From NCBI GenBank assembly GCA_038120095.1, contig JAYOKZ010000012.1:1-64000 (forward strand): DNA of 64,000 bases, written 5' to 3'. The notes below the pieces were generated by a model. That model worked only from the letters and a program-made list of their open reading frames with translations, was not told where the DNA came from and searched no databases. This stretch comes from UBA2589 sp038120095 (GTDB lineage: Bacteria; Gemmatimonadota; Gemmatimonadetes; Longimicrobiales; Gaopeijiaceae). Position numbers and translations under genes: made by a program. Shown piece after piece: positions 17,808-27,403 of the stretch. The stretch's first letter is position 1. Every line of letters starts with the position of its first letter.

Positions 17808-19064
17808 TCAGTCCATCTGGCGACGAATGAACGTCGGAATGTCCAACCCTTCGATCTGTTCCCGAGACACAATCCGCTCCGGGAACCGCGAAAGGGGGAG
17901 CACAGGTTCGGATGCCCCGCCCCCAACCGCAACCCGTTGCTCCGGAAGTTCGACCGGCACACTCGGCGCCGGTGCCTCGAACGCCGGCTGAACGACCTCG
18001 GTAACCGGCTCGACGGGGCGCGTCGCCTCCGTGTGAACCGGATGCCGGTTCGGGGCCGGCGGGACGGCGCGGCGGAAGTTCCCTGATATGACTTTGTCGT
18101 CGTTCTCCGAGTCAAAACCTGTCGCGATCACCGTGACGCGAATCTGGTTTTCAAGCTCCGGATTGTGGACAGCACCGAAGATGATTTCCGCTTCCTCTCC
18201 TGCCTCTTCCTGGATGATCGACGAGATCGTCGTGACCTCGTCGATGGCCAGGTCCATGCCCCCGGTGATGTTGATCAGAACACCCTTCGCACCCGCGATG
18301 GACACGTCATCGAGCAGCGGCGACGAGATCGCCTCCTGAGCGGCTTCCTGAGCCCGGTTGTCCCCTTCCCCGAAACCCGAACCCATGAGCGCCGGGCCCC
18401 GTGCGGACATGACCGTACGAACGTCCGCAAAGTCGACGTTGATCTCACCGGTGACCCTGATGAGGTCGGAGATGCCCTGGGTCGCATTCAGGAGGATCTC
18501 GTCGGCCTTCTTGAGCGCATCCTTGAATGAGGTGCCCTTCGGGACGACGGACAGAAGCCGGTCGTTGGGCACGAGGATCATCGTGTCCACGGCGCGCCGA
18601 AGCTCGGCCAGTCCCTGAGCAGCCTGCCGCTCGCGCTTCTTGCCCTCGAACGCGAACGGCTTCGTGACGACCCCGATCGTGAGCGCACCCATGTCCCGAG
18701 CGATATCCGCCACCATGGGGGCAGCACCTGTACCGGTGCCTCCACCCATTCCCGCCGTCACGAACACGAGATCAGCCCCTTCGAGGGCCCGTCGCACCTC
18801 TTCCTCGCTCTCCGCGAGCGCCTGACGGCCTACCTCCGGGCGTGCTCCTGCCCCCAGGCCCCGAGTCAGCTTCTTGCCGATCTGAAGCGTGACCTGAGCT
18901 TTCGAGTGCTTGAGCGCCTGGCCATCCGTGTTCACCGAGATGAACTCCACCCCCTCGAGTTCTTCGTCGATCATGCGATTGACGGCGTTCCCGCCGGCTC
19001 CCCCCACGCCCACAACCTTCATGCGCGCGTTCGCGATCGGGGTCTCTTCGAATTCGAAGATCAT
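17808..19064 (-). CDS. ftsZ: Cell division GTPase FtsZ
   Basis: The 418-aa tubulin homologue has KVVGVGGAGGNAVNRM at the N-terminus, the tubulin signature GGGTGTGAAP near residue 107, and the NVDFADVRTVM region of the T7 loop side. A disordered Pro/Val-rich linker of about 90 residues follows, then the C-terminal peptide DIPTFIRRQMD that binds FtsA. FtsZ polymerises at mid-cell to form the division ring. I chose the ATG at 19064, with GGGAGGAG 6-7 bases upstream; the adjacent ATG at 19067 and a further start at 19097 are possible but less well placed. It is the last gene of the dcw cluster, 39 bases after ftsA. Confidence 0.96.
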   Translation of the reverse strand: MIFEFEETPIANARMKVVGVGGAGGNAVNRMIDEELEGVEFISVNTDGQALKHSKAQVTLQIGKKLTRGLGAGARPEVGRQALAESEEEVRRALEGADLVFVTAGMGGGTGTGAAPMVADIARDMGALTIGVVTKPFAFEGKKRERQAAQGLAELRRAVDTMILVPNDRLLSVVPKGTSFKDALKKADEILLNATQGISDLIRVTGEINVDFADVRTVMSARGPALMGSGFGEGDNRAQEAAQEAISSPLLDDVSIAGAKGVLINITGGMDLAIDEVTTISSIIQEEAGEEAEIIFGAVHNPELENQIRVTVIATGFDSENDDKVISGNFRRAVPPAPNRHPVHTEATRPVEPVTEVVQPAFEAPAPSVPVELPEQRVAVGGGASEPVLPLSRFPERIVSREQIEGLDIPTFIRRQMD

Positions 19065-19103
19065 CATGTTCTCCTCCCTAGCGGAGATCGGGTACAACTG
19101 CGA

Positions 19104-20333
19104 CTAGAAGAATTCCTTCAACCACACACCGAGTTTGGTGACGATCCCGGACGCCCGGGTCGATGCACCTCGACCGGTTTCTGCAAAGCGGTCCGCACCC
19201 CAGAGTGCGAGACCTGCCCCAACCGTAAATCGCGGTCTTGCAACAACATCTGCAATTCCACCCAGACCTTCCGAGGGTACCCCGAGCCGGACTGGCGCCG
19301 CAAAGATCTGCTGTGCGAGCTCGACGATACCCGGGATCGCCGTCGTCCCACCGCTCAGGACGATGCCAGCCCCCAGCTTCTCGAGCGCCCCGCGATCCTC
19401 AAGCTCACCCTGGATGATTCCGAACATCTCATCGAGGCGCTGCTCGACGATGTGCGCGATCAGCTCGCAGGCGACCGACCGCATCTGGTTCGGTGACGGA
19501 CCGGGCAGATCGACGGTCTCTCTCGGGTCCACCATCTGCGCGAATGCATGAGCGTGATGCTCCTTCGCACGCTGTGCCTCCTTGTACGGCACCGCGAGAC
19601 CTCGCATGAGATCCTGCGTCAAGGTCGCCCCGCCGAACGGGAGAATGGCGACATGGTGAATCTTGCCCTCGTAGTAGGCGGCGACGTTGGTCGTTTGTGC
19701 CCCCATCTCGACCATGGCCACGCCCACTTCCTTCTCGTCCTCCGTGAGGACCGCACGAGCGCCCGCCAGCGGCTCGAGAACGAGTTCCTGGACCCGATAC
19801 CCCGCGCGATTCACCGCCTTGGTGATGTTCGCGGATGCCGTCACCTGACAGGTGACCAGAAAGACTTCACTCTCGAGACGGACGCCCGACATCCCGAGGG
19901 GATCCTTGATGCCGCCCTGGTAATCCACCCTGTACTCCTGGGGGATGGCGTGAACCATTTCCCTGTCCGGAGGCAGGGCCACAGCGCGTGCCACGATGTG
20001 TACACGCTCCACGTCATCCGGCGTCACCTCGTGCTCGGAGATTGCGACGACTCCCATGGAGTTTGTCGCCCGCACATGATCCCCGCCGATTCCAGCGTAC
20101 ACCCGATCGACCGAGACCCCTGCCATCAATTCCGCCTCGTTCATCGCGTTCCGAACGGACTGGGTCATCTCGTCGATGTTCGTGACGAGGTCACCACGGA
20201 GACCCGCCGTCGGGGCCTGCCCCACGCCGAGAACGGTCAGCCCCGGTCGGCGCGGATCCCCGATCACCTCTCCGATGACGGCGCAGGTGTGTGTGCTTCC
20301 GATGTCGAGTCCGGCGATCAGATTCGAACGCAT
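19104..20333 (-). CDS. ftsA: Cell division protein FtsA
   Basis: The 409-aa actin-like ATPase opens with LIAGLDIGSTHTCAVIGEV (the phosphate-1 loop). It contains the 1C/SHS2 region around GLRGDLVTNIDEM and the VGVAMVEMGAQTTNVAAY phosphate-2 block, where DxGxxTT usually stands. The VLSGGTTAIPGI adenosine motif follows. The C-terminus ends in LGVWLKEFF, an amphipathic membrane-targeting helix. FtsA tethers FtsZ to the membrane. The true start is the ATG at 20333, one base after the ftsQ stop; the open frame upstream is inside ftsQ. The phosphate-2 glutamate-methionine (VEMGAQT) in place of the usual D is a small oddity. Confidence 0.95.
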   Translation of the reverse strand: MRSNLIAGLDIGSTHTCAVIGEVIGDPRRPGLTVLGVGQAPTAGLRGDLVTNIDEMTQSVRNAMNEAELMAGVSVDRVYAGIGGDHVRATNSMGVVAISEHEVTPDDVERVHIVARAVALPPDREMVHAIPQEYRVDYQGGIKDPLGMSGVRLESEVFLVTCQVTASANITKAVNRAGYRVQELVLEPLAGARAVLTEDEKEVGVAMVEMGAQTTNVAAYYEGKIHHVAILPFGGATLTQDLMRGLAVPYKEAQRAKEHHAHAFAQMVDPRETVDLPGPSPNQMRSVACELIAHIVEQRLDEMFGIIQGELEDRGALEKLGAGIVLSGGTTAIPGIVELAQQIFAAPVRLGVPSEGLGGIADVVARPRFTVGAGLALWGADRFAETGRGASTRASGIVTKLGVWLKEFF

Positions 20334-20334
20334 G

Positions 20335-21120
20335 TCATCGGCTCCCGGCCGAGAGGGTTGAAAGGGCGGGGCCGCTTGATTCACTGCGGATGACGACCTG
20401 CTCGGCGAAACGAAGATCGACTTCGGCAGGCGGACGGCCTGCGCGTTCCTGCATCGCGTGCCCGAGCGCCGACTCCCCTTCACGGATGCGGGAGCCGGTC
20501 GTGCGCATGGGCATGACGAAGTCCACGTCCGGGCTCGTAAGTCGGACGGCCACGACCCCCGGTGCATACCATCGAATCGTGGAGATCCGATGGGCAAAAT
20601 CCTGGTGCGTAGCGGTGAGGTGCTCGACCTCGGCGGCAAGAGAACTGACCTCGTCGGGGAACACCACCGCATCATCGGGAAGGGACTGCCTCGAGCTGAT
20701 GATCGGCAGATCGAGGCGATGGACTGTCGGATCCAGCGGGAGGCGAACCCCGTCGGCATCCAGAGCCTCGAGGAGCGGTGTCGCCGCCAGGGCAACCGGA
20801 ATCCGCTCCTCCACCTGCACGAGCAGACCGTGCGGCACGCGGCGATGGATTTCGACGGAGCGGACGAGCGGGTCGGCCTCGATGCGCGCACGCCAGAGTT
20901 CCACATCTCCCCACACGGAGGCGAACGAGCCGAGGTCCATCCGCTCGATGACGGCTTCCTCGGTCAGGACCTCGATTCCCGTCACGTTCACAGTCTGGAC
21001 CGCGAACATGTCGAGCCCCCGCACCGCCTCGAGCATCCCCGGCCCCCAATACACGAGTGGCCCCAAGGCCGCTGTGAGGACCATCACCCGGAGTTGACGC
21101 TTCATCGTCGGGCTACGCAT
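20335..21120 (-). CDS. ftsQ: Cell division protein FtsQ
   Basis: The 261-aa protein has a short cytoplasmic tail, one membrane helix (about VMVLTAALGPLVYWG), a POTRA domain starting with FAVQTVNVTGIEVLTEEAVI, and a beta domain. FtsQ connects cytoplasmic and periplasmic divisome parts with FtsL and FtsB. POTRA recognisability plus position between murC and ftsA decide the assignment. The ATG at 21120 has GGGGAG 8 bases upstream; the GTG at 21135 is a weaker alternative. It overlaps the murC end by 8 bases. Confidence 0.88.
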   Translation of the reverse strand: MRSPTMKRQLRVMVLTAALGPLVYWGPGMLEAVRGLDMFAVQTVNVTGIEVLTEEAVIERMDLGSFASVWGDVELWRARIEADPLVRSVEIHRRVPHGLLVQVEERIPVALAATPLLEALDADGVRLPLDPTVHRLDLPIISSRQSLPDDAVVFPDEVSSLAAEVEHLTATHQDFAHRISTIRWYAPGVVAVRLTSPDVDFVMPMRTTGSRIREGESALGHAMQERAGRPPAEVDLRFAEQVVIRSESSGPALSTLSAGSR

Positions 21121-22525
21121 GGACAGGCTCCCCACGTAGAGCCTCGAGAAGCATGACCCCCGTGCGATCGATCGAGCCGGCTCCCAGCGTGAGAATCACA
21201 TCACCGGGCCGCGTCTCGGCCGCCACTTCGGCCGCCACCGAGTCGAGGTCGGCAACATAGCGCACACCCGCAGCTCCGGCGCTGGTTGCCGCAGCGACGA
21301 GCGTCTGACCATCGACCCCGGGGATCGGCGCTTCACGTGCAGGATAAATGTCCGTGAGCCACACCTGGTCAGCCATCGACAGTGACGCTCCAAATCCACG
21401 AGCGAAGTCCCGCGTTCGGGAGTAGAGGTGCGGTTGGAAGACTGCGATCAGCCGTCGACCCGGATACATGTCGCGGGCGGCTCGGAGCGCAGCGGTCAGC
21501 TCGGTCGGGTGGTGCGCGTAGTCGTCGATCACGACGGCACCGCCGGCCTCGCCCAGTAGCTGAAGTCGACGTCCGACACCACGGAATCCCGCGAGCGCTC
21601 GGAGGATCTCGTCCCACTGTGCACCCATGGCCCGAGCCGCAGCCGACGCAGCCAGAGCGTTCAGCAGGTTGTGGCGACCACCCATCGGCAAGCTGAGTTC
21701 GCCAGCGTCGGTGCCCTCTTCCCACACCCTTGCGTGGGTCACTCCTTGCCGGACCGTCACATCGGTCGCACGAAGCATCGACCCTGCAGATGTCCCGTAC
21801 GTATAGCCTCCGGGTCCGATGGCCGGCAGAAGAGACGAGGCCCCGTGATCGTCGCCGCAGACAACGACCCGGCCGCCACCTCGGACCCCGGCCAGAAACT
21901 CGAGAAACCCCTGACGAACTCCATCCAGGTCACCGTAGATGTCGAGGTGATCGGCTTCGAGGTTGGTGATGACCGCGACATCGGGCGACAACGTGAGGAA
22001 GGAGCGGTCGTACTCGTCCGCCTCGACGACGAACGTCTCCCCTGCTCCGTACCGGAGATTGCCACCCCACTCGGTCACCCGACCACCCACGAGCCCGGTC
22101 GGATCCAGTCCTGCCTCGGCAAGGATCCCCGTCGTCATCGCGGTCGTCGTCGTCTTGCCGTGCGTACCCGCAATGCCGACGACCCGACCACGTGCCACCC
22201 AGGTGCCCAGCGCTTCGGACCTCTTCATCACGGTGACACCTGCGCGCCTTGCGGCGAGAACCTCCGGATGATCCATGGAAACGGCAGCAGTGACGACGAG
22301 TGCGGCGGCACCCTCGACATGGTTCTCATCGTGCCCGACCGACACCGTGGCACCCAATTCCGCGAGGGCTTTGAGGGCCTGACTGCTCGAGGAGTCACAC
22401 CCCGTCACACGTCCCCCGCTGCGAAGCACGAGTTCGGCGAGCGGATACATACCCGCACCACCCACGCCCATGAAGTGGACAGGGCGTTCAGCCGAGAGCG
22501 CCCGGAGATCCACGCGCACCCTCAT
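21113..22525 (-). CDS. murC: UDP-N-acetylmuramate-L-alanine ligase MurC
   Basis: The 470-aa Mur ligase opens with the Rossmann-like block VHFMGVGGAGMYPLAEL typical of MurC, and has the ATP loop GIAGTHGKTTTTAM and the DDYAHHPTE motif in the C-terminal domain. MurC adds L-alanine to UDP-MurNAc in the cytoplasm. The stop is a TAG inside the ftsQ ribosome-site region, and the ATG overlaps the murG stop by 4 bases. The protein has the standard three-domain length. No murB fusion is present, in contrast to some other lineages, and murB is absent from the cluster. Confidence 0.96.
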   Translation of the reverse strand: MRVRVDLRALSAERPVHFMGVGGAGMYPLAELVLRSGGRVTGCDSSSSQALKALAELGATVSVGHDENHVEGAAALVVTAAVSMDHPEVLAARRAGVTVMKRSEALGTWVARGRVVGIAGTHGKTTTTAMTTGILAEAGLDPTGLVGGRVTEWGGNLRYGAGETFVVEADEYDRSFLTLSPDVAVITNLEADHLDIYGDLDGVRQGFLEFLAGVRGGGRVVVCGDDHGASSLLPAIGPGGYTYGTSAGSMLRATDVTVRQGVTHARVWEEGTDAGELSLPMGGRHNLLNALAASAAARAMGAQWDEILRALAGFRGVGRRLQLLGEAGGAVVIDDYAHHPTELTAALRAARDMYPGRRLIAVFQPHLYSRTRDFARGFGASLSMADQVWLTDIYPAREAPIPGVDGQTLVAAATSAGAAGVRYVADLDSVAAEVAAETRPGDVILTLGAGSIDRTGVMLLEALRGEPVHA

Positions 22526-23679
22526 GCGGCGCGCCTCACGTCGGGCAGCAGTGTCGCGATATCCGCAGCGATCTCCCTGGTCGCGAGCGGGCGCGCGCGC
22601 TCCGAGGCACGGGCGCTCATGGTCGCGAGCAGCTCGACATCTCCGGTCACGGAAGCGATCACCCGAGCCAGTCGCGATGGGGTGAGTTCATTCTGCGGAA
22701 TGACACGTGCGGCACCCGCGGCCTCGAGCGCCCTGGCATTGTGCATCTGGTGGTTCTCCGCCGCGGTCGGCAGCGGTACCAGGATCGCTGGAAGGCCCTG
22801 ATTCATGAGTTCCGCCGTCGTCATCGCACCGGCACGCGTCAGGGCGAGATCCGAAGCGGCGAGCGCAGCCGGAATGTCCTCGATGTAAGGCAGAAGATGA
22901 ATCCACTCGGGCGACCCAACGCGCTCCAACGCGTCTCGCACGCCGGAGAAGTGTTTTCTCCCGGTCGACCAGAGGAGGTGGAGAACCGCCGGTCGCTCAA
23001 GGGCGCCCCGGGCAACCTCGCTTACGTAAGCAGTCAATCCTTGGTTCAGCGCCAGCGAGCCCTGGCTGCCTCCGCTCACGAACGTCAGGGTCACCTCGTC
23101 CGGAACGCCGAACGCGCGTCGAGCCTCAGTCCGCGGCGCCGACGAACGCGACCGGACCGGATTGCCGCTGACAACGCAATGCGGTCCGCCAAGCGGTAGC
23201 CGGCCGATCGCCTCCGGATACGCCACATGGACACGCGCCGCGAAGCGCGTCAGAAGGCGCGTCACCGCTCCGGGTACGGAATTCTGCTCCTGCAGCACCA
23301 GGGGTACGCCCATCAATCCAGCCATGATTCCCGCGGCCGCACCCGCGTACCCCCCGGTGACGACGACAACAGCCGGACGCAGGCGAAGGAACAACTGCGC
23401 GACCCGCACAAGCCCCCCGGTGAGCCCGCCCACGGCACGCAGCACGCTCCCCGGGCGGCTGCGGTCAATCCCCGAGACCTGGAGAAGGAGATGGTCCTCC
23501 GAGCGCTCCGGAAGAACGCGAGCCTCGATCCCGCGACGGGCACCCACGAAGAAGACCCGCACGTCCGGGCGGACCCTGCGAATTTCATCGGCGATCGCAA
23601 TCGCCGGATAGAGGTGTCCACCCGTCCCCCCACCGGACACCACGACCACCTCTCCACCCGTGCCTCGCGTATCAGACAT
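22522..23679 (-). CDS. murG: UDP-GlcNAc transferase MurG
   Basis: This 385-aa GT28-family glycosyltransferase begins with the SGGGTGGHLYPAIAIADE loop, followed by FVGARRGIEARVLP, the GGYAGAAAGI region and FVSGGSQGSLALN. The TRAGAMTTAEL block carries the nucleotide-sugar contacts. MurG makes lipid II from lipid I on the inner leaflet. I start at the ATG at 23679 (MSDTRGTGG), which has GGAAGG 6 bases upstream; the GTG at 23706 would extend it by nine residues. It overlaps the ftsW stop by 8 bases. Confidence 0.95.
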   Translation of the reverse strand: MSDTRGTGGEVVVVSGGGTGGHLYPAIAIADEIRRVRPDVRVFFVGARRGIEARVLPERSEDHLLLQVSGIDRSRPGSVLRAVGGLTGGLVRVAQLFLRLRPAVVVVTGGYAGAAAGIMAGLMGVPLVLQEQNSVPGAVTRLLTRFAARVHVAYPEAIGRLPLGGPHCVVSGNPVRSRSSAPRTEARRAFGVPDEVTLTFVSGGSQGSLALNQGLTAYVSEVARGALERPAVLHLLWSTGRKHFSGVRDALERVGSPEWIHLLPYIEDIPAALAASDLALTRAGAMTTAELMNQGLPAILVPLPTAAENHQMHNARALEAAGAARVIPQNELTPSRLARVIASVTGDVELLATMSARASERARPLATREIAADIATLLPDVRRAA

Positions 23680-24850
23680 GGGCGGCCTTCCCACCCGGAC
23701 CAGCACGGGCCACCGACATCAGAATCCCCAGCGCGATCAGCGTAATGATCAGGTTCGACCGGCCGTACGACATGAGCGGAAGGGCCAGGCCGGTCGCAGG
23801 CGCGAGGGCCAGACCAACGGCCATGTGCAACCCCGCCTGAAGTGCGATGAGACTCGTACAACCGACCGCAAGGAGCTCGCCGAACAGGTCCGGGGCACGG
23901 CTCGCGATTCGGAATCCGACAAGAACGAGGGCCGCGTAGACCACCACGACCAGTCCGATACCGATGAAACCCCACTCCTCACCGATCATGGCGAAGATGA
24001 AATCGTTGTGAGCTTCCGGCAGAAAGCCGTGCTTCTGCTGGCCCTCGCCGAAACCGACGCCGCGAATGCCCCCGGATCCAAACCCGATCAGGGACTGCTT
24101 GACCTGATATCCCGCTCCTGCCGGATCGGCCAGCTGACCGACGAACACCTCGACACGCTCCCATCGGTAGGGCGCGCGAAGAAGGAGGTAGAGCACCGGG
24201 GTCGCGAGGGCACCGAGGAATGCGAAGTGCGCGACTCTCGCACCCGCAGAGAAGACGATGATGACGCCCAGAGTGGCCACGACAAGCGCAGTCGACAGGT
24301 CGGGGGCGAGCGTCACGAGACCGATGATGACGCCCCACACGGCGAGGAACGGGCCCAGCCCCCGCCGAAGCGACTGGAAGTGAGGCACTTTGCGGACCGC
24401 CATCGCGGACGACCACACGATGATCGCAATCTTGGCGATCTCCGAAGGCTGGATCGTGACCCCGACGCGCAACCAACGGCGGGCGCCGTTGATCTCGGGC
24501 GCGATCCCATGGGTCCACGGCAGTACGCACAGCGTGAGCATCGCCGCACTCAGGACTACGAGCGGCCAAGCCAGCTGCCCCCAGTATCGGTAGGGCATCC
24601 AAGCGCAGAACACGAGCAGCGCGAGCCCCAGAATGGCTCCAGCTCCCTGCCGAGCGACATAAAACGTGTCGGCGACCCCCTGACTCAGGGCGAAGACCGA
24701 CGACGCGCTGTACAACGTGACGAGACCAAACGAGAGCACGACGAGCGTGAGTCCCATGACGGCCGCAGCCTCCCAGCCCCGGCCGAGGCCGGAATCCGGC
24801 AGCCGGGCCGGCCCAAGGGGCGCGACATCCACGGGCCGCGCCATCCTCAT
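23672..24850 (-). CDS. ftsW: SEDS peptidoglycan glycosyltransferase FtsW
   Basis: The 392-aa membrane protein has about ten helices and the SEDS landmarks: GARRWLRVG followed by QPSEIAK, PDLSTALV, and the catalytic-loop region HNDFIFAMIGEEWGFIG. FtsW polymerises lipid II at the septum together with FtsI. Near the C-terminus the usual PTTG(x)PLPF(x)SYGGSS block reads ATGLALPLMSYGRSN, with Gly to Arg and Ser to Asn changes. The ATG overlaps the murD stop by 4 bases. RodA is excluded mainly by the position between murD and murG. Confidence 0.93.
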   Translation of the reverse strand: MRMARPVDVAPLGPARLPDSGLGRGWEAAAVMGLTLVVLSFGLVTLYSASSVFALSQGVADTFYVARQGAGAILGLALLVFCAWMPYRYWGQLAWPLVVLSAAMLTLCVLPWTHGIAPEINGARRWLRVGVTIQPSEIAKIAIIVWSSAMAVRKVPHFQSLRRGLGPFLAVWGVIIGLVTLAPDLSTALVVATLGVIIVFSAGARVAHFAFLGALATPVLYLLLRAPYRWERVEVFVGQLADPAGAGYQVKQSLIGFGSGGIRGVGFGEGQQKHGFLPEAHNDFIFAMIGEEWGFIGIGLVVVVYAALVLVGFRIASRAPDLFGELLAVGCTSLIALQAGLHMAVGLALAPATGLALPLMSYGRSNLIITLIALGILMSVARAGPGGKAAHV

Positions 24851-26256
24851 GCAGCCGCCTGAGCGAGGCGGGTGAAGTGCCGACCACGATGCTCGTAGCT
24901 GTCGTACATATCGAAGCTCGAGCAGGCCGGCGAGAGCAGCACCGCGTCACCCACGCGCGCAACAGCACGTGCACGCTCGACCACCTTGTCGAGCGTTCCG
25001 GTCACGAGATGGATGGACGGAGTGGGGCGAGACGACTCAAGCGTCTCGATCGAGTCGGCCACCGGCACTCCGATCGCTGAGCTCAACTCGTGTGCGGCAC
25101 GCGATCCTGCAGCTCCATATGCGATGACGATGCGGGAATACTCCGTGACGGCTGCAGCGAGCTGACCGAAGTCCTCCCCCTTGTCTTTCCCTCCGACCAG
25201 CAGGATCACGGGTCGATCCAGACTGGTCAGTGCACTCAGAGTTGCGGCGACGTTGGTCGCCTTCGAGTCATTGATCCACAGGACGCCATCGAACTCGCCG
25301 ACTGCTTCCATGCGATGGGGCAACGCCCTCGCCGATCCGAGTCCCGCCGAGATGCCTCCCGTCCCGGCGCCGGCCAGGCGAGCCACGAGCGCCGCGGCCA
25401 GCGCGTTCTTCACGTTGTGCGCGCCAAGCAGAGGGAGATCCGTGCGGGGCAGCAGCGGTTCGATTTCTCCGCGGAGCCGAAGAATCAATTCCCCGTCCGA
25501 GACGAAGGCGCTGGACTCGTCTCCATCTCCAAAAAAGAAGCGCCGACCCGGCGCATCCCCGGCGAGTCGCGCCACCGAGTCATCTGCCGCCGGAAGGACC
25601 CAGAGACTCTGGTCCGTGGCGTGATCAAAGAGCCGCGCCTTGTCCGCATAGTAGGCTTCGACAGACGCGTAGCGGTCCAGATGGTCGGGAGAGAGATTCG
25701 TCACCACCCCGATATCCGGGCGAAATGTCTTCACCCCGGCGAGCTGGAATGAGCTCATCTCGAGCACGATCCAGTCCGGCGGGTCTTCACGGCGCGCGAG
25801 GTCCGACGCCGCGGGAGCCAGCCCTCCCCCGACATTCCCGCCAGCTGCGGAGCGTAGGCCTGACGCGTGCAGCAGGTGATCCACCAGAAGCGTCGTCGTG
25901 GTTTTGCCATTGGTACCGGTGATCCCGATCAGTGAACCATCGAAGAACCGGCAGGCGAACTCGGGCTCCGAGATCCAACTGACTCCTCGTTCCACGAGTT
26001 CTCGCAGCACTGGAGCGTTGGGCGAGATACCGGGGCTGGCGACGACGAGGTCGGCAGCGACCATCCGATCGATGTCGTGTCGTCCCAGCTCGACTTCGAC
26101 CTGGTCTCCGAGGTGGGCTCCACGAGCTGCAACTGCATCATCCGTGCGCGAATCCGAGACATAGACGTCTCCTCCCTTTTCAACAGCCAATCGTGCGGCG
26201 GCGACTCCGCTCGCACCGAGGCCGATGACAGCCACATTCATTCCATGCAAATCCAT
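24847..26256 (-). CDS. murD: UDP-N-acetylmuramoylalanine-D-glutamate ligase MurD
   Basis: The 469-aa Mur ligase starts with NVAVIGLGASGVAAARLA, has the ATP loop GITGTNGKTTTTLL, and the C-terminal NDSKATNVAA and LLVGGKDKGEDF motifs characteristic of MurD. It adds D-glutamate to UDP-MurNAc-L-Ala. I use the ATG at 26256 (MDLHGMNVAV), although the ATG at 26241 could also serve; the 58 residues encoded further upstream are within the mraY 3' region and not family-like. A 40-base gap separates it from mraY. Confidence 0.95.
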   Translation of the reverse strand: MDLHGMNVAVIGLGASGVAAARLAVEKGGDVYVSDSRTDDAVAARGAHLGDQVEVELGRHDIDRMVAADLVVASPGISPNAPVLRELVERGVSWISEPEFACRFFDGSLIGITGTNGKTTTTLLVDHLLHASGLRSAAGGNVGGGLAPAASDLARREDPPDWIVLEMSSFQLAGVKTFRPDIGVVTNLSPDHLDRYASVEAYYADKARLFDHATDQSLWVLPAADDSVARLAGDAPGRRFFFGDGDESSAFVSDGELILRLRGEIEPLLPRTDLPLLGAHNVKNALAAALVARLAGAGTGGISAGLGSARALPHRMEAVGEFDGVLWINDSKATNVAATLSALTSLDRPVILLVGGKDKGEDFGQLAAAVTEYSRIVIAYGAAGSRAAHELSSAIGVPVADSIETLESSRPTPSIHLVTGTLDKVVERARAVARVGDAVLLSPACSSFDMYDSYEHRGRHFTRLAQAAA

Positions 26257-26296
26257 CAGGCCACATCCCCGAAACGCACGTCCGCACCATAGCCGC

Positions 26297-27403
26297 TCAC
26301 CGGATCTTGAGTGTGCTGAACGCGACCATCGCGAACAGAACGCCGACGATCCAGAAGCGGATGACGACCGTGGTTTCGGACCATCCGAGCTTCTCGAAGT
26401 GGTGGTGGATGGGGGCCATCCTGAAGACACGCCTCCCCTCTCCGAAGCGCCGCTTCGTGTACTTGAACCATCCCTTCTGCACGATCACCGACAGCGTTTC
26501 GAGGACGAAGACGCCGCCGACGATGACGAGGAGGAATTCGGCCTTCAGGAGGATCGCCATGACGCCCAGCGCGCCTCCCATGCCCAGCGATCCGGTGTCG
26601 CCCATGAACACGTCGGCCGGGTACGAGTTGAACCAGAGAAAGCCCAACGCCCCACCAGCCAGTGCGAGGGCGAAAATCGTCAGTTCTCCGGCGCCCGGCA
26701 GATAGAAGAAGCCGAGGTATTGAGAGGTATCGACTCGGCCTGCGATGTAGGCAAAGATCCCCAGTGTCGCAGCAGCGATCGCGGTGAGCCCGGCCGCAAG
26801 GCCATCAAGGCCGTCGGTCAGATTCACCGCGTTGGACGACCCCGACACGACCACGCCGGTGAAGACGATGAAGACCGGCACCGAGAAGACAGCGGCGACG
26901 TCGGCGAAGAATGGGACCGTCGTCCATGTCGTCGGGTGATCTGAGATCGGGTGCCAGATCAGGAACGCGCCGAGCGCCAGCCCGAACGTCCACTGCCCCA
27001 CCATCTTGTACCGAGCGACGAGGCCGGTCGTCTTGCCCTGAACGACCTTCAGATAGTCGTCGAGAAAGCCGATCGCGCCCATCCATAGAAGCGATACGAG
27101 CGCCAGGACGGTGTAGGGGTTATCCAGGCGTGCCCACAGGAGTGTCGAGACGGTCGTCGCGAGAATGATGATGATCCCACCCATGGTGGGGGTCCCCGAC
27201 TTGGCCAGGTGCGTCTCAGGTCCAACATCGCGCACGACCTGACCTACGTTCGCGCGCTGCAGGCGACGAATCACCATGGGTCCGAGGGCGAAGGCGATCA
27301 CGAGGGCCGTGACCACTGCTCCTGCGGTTCGAAACGATATGTAGACAAATACGTTCAGCGGGGAAAAGACGTCGGTCAGTCCGGGCAGCAGGTGGGCGAG
27401 CAT
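26297..27403 (-). CDS. mraY: Phospho-N-acetylmuramoyl-pentapeptide transferase MraY
   Basis: The 368-aa ten-helix membrane enzyme has the family blocks KSGTPTMGGIIII, FLDDYLKV with the DD metal-binding pair, NLTDGLDGLAAG and VFMGDTGSLGMGG. HHHFEKLGWSE lies near the C-terminus. It transfers phospho-MurNAc-pentapeptide to undecaprenyl phosphate to form lipid I. Start and murF stop overlap by one base (TGATG). Confidence 0.96.
   Translation of the reverse strand: MLAHLLPGLTDVFSPLNVFVYISFRTAGAVVTALVIAFALGPMVIRRLQRANVGQVVRDVGPETHLAKSGTPTMGGIIIILATTVSTLLWARLDNPYTVLALVSLLWMGAIGFLDDYLKVVQGKTTGLVARYKMVGQWTFGLALGAFLIWHPISDHPTTWTTVPFFADVAAVFSVPVFIVFTGVVVSGSSNAVNLTDGLDGLAAGLTAIAAATLGIFAYIAGRVDTSQYLGFFYLPGAGELTIFALALAGGALGFLWFNSYPADVFMGDTGSLGMGGALGVMAILLKAEFLLVIVGGVFVLETLSVIVQKGWFKYTKRRFGEGRRVFRMAPIHHHFEKLGWSETTVVIRFWIVGVLFAMVAFSTLKIR

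Noticed and set aside
23660..24862. A 400-codon plus-strand frame rich in charged residues
   Set aside because: It is antisense to ftsW, whose SEDS motifs are clear; the composition is that of reversed hydrophobic codons.
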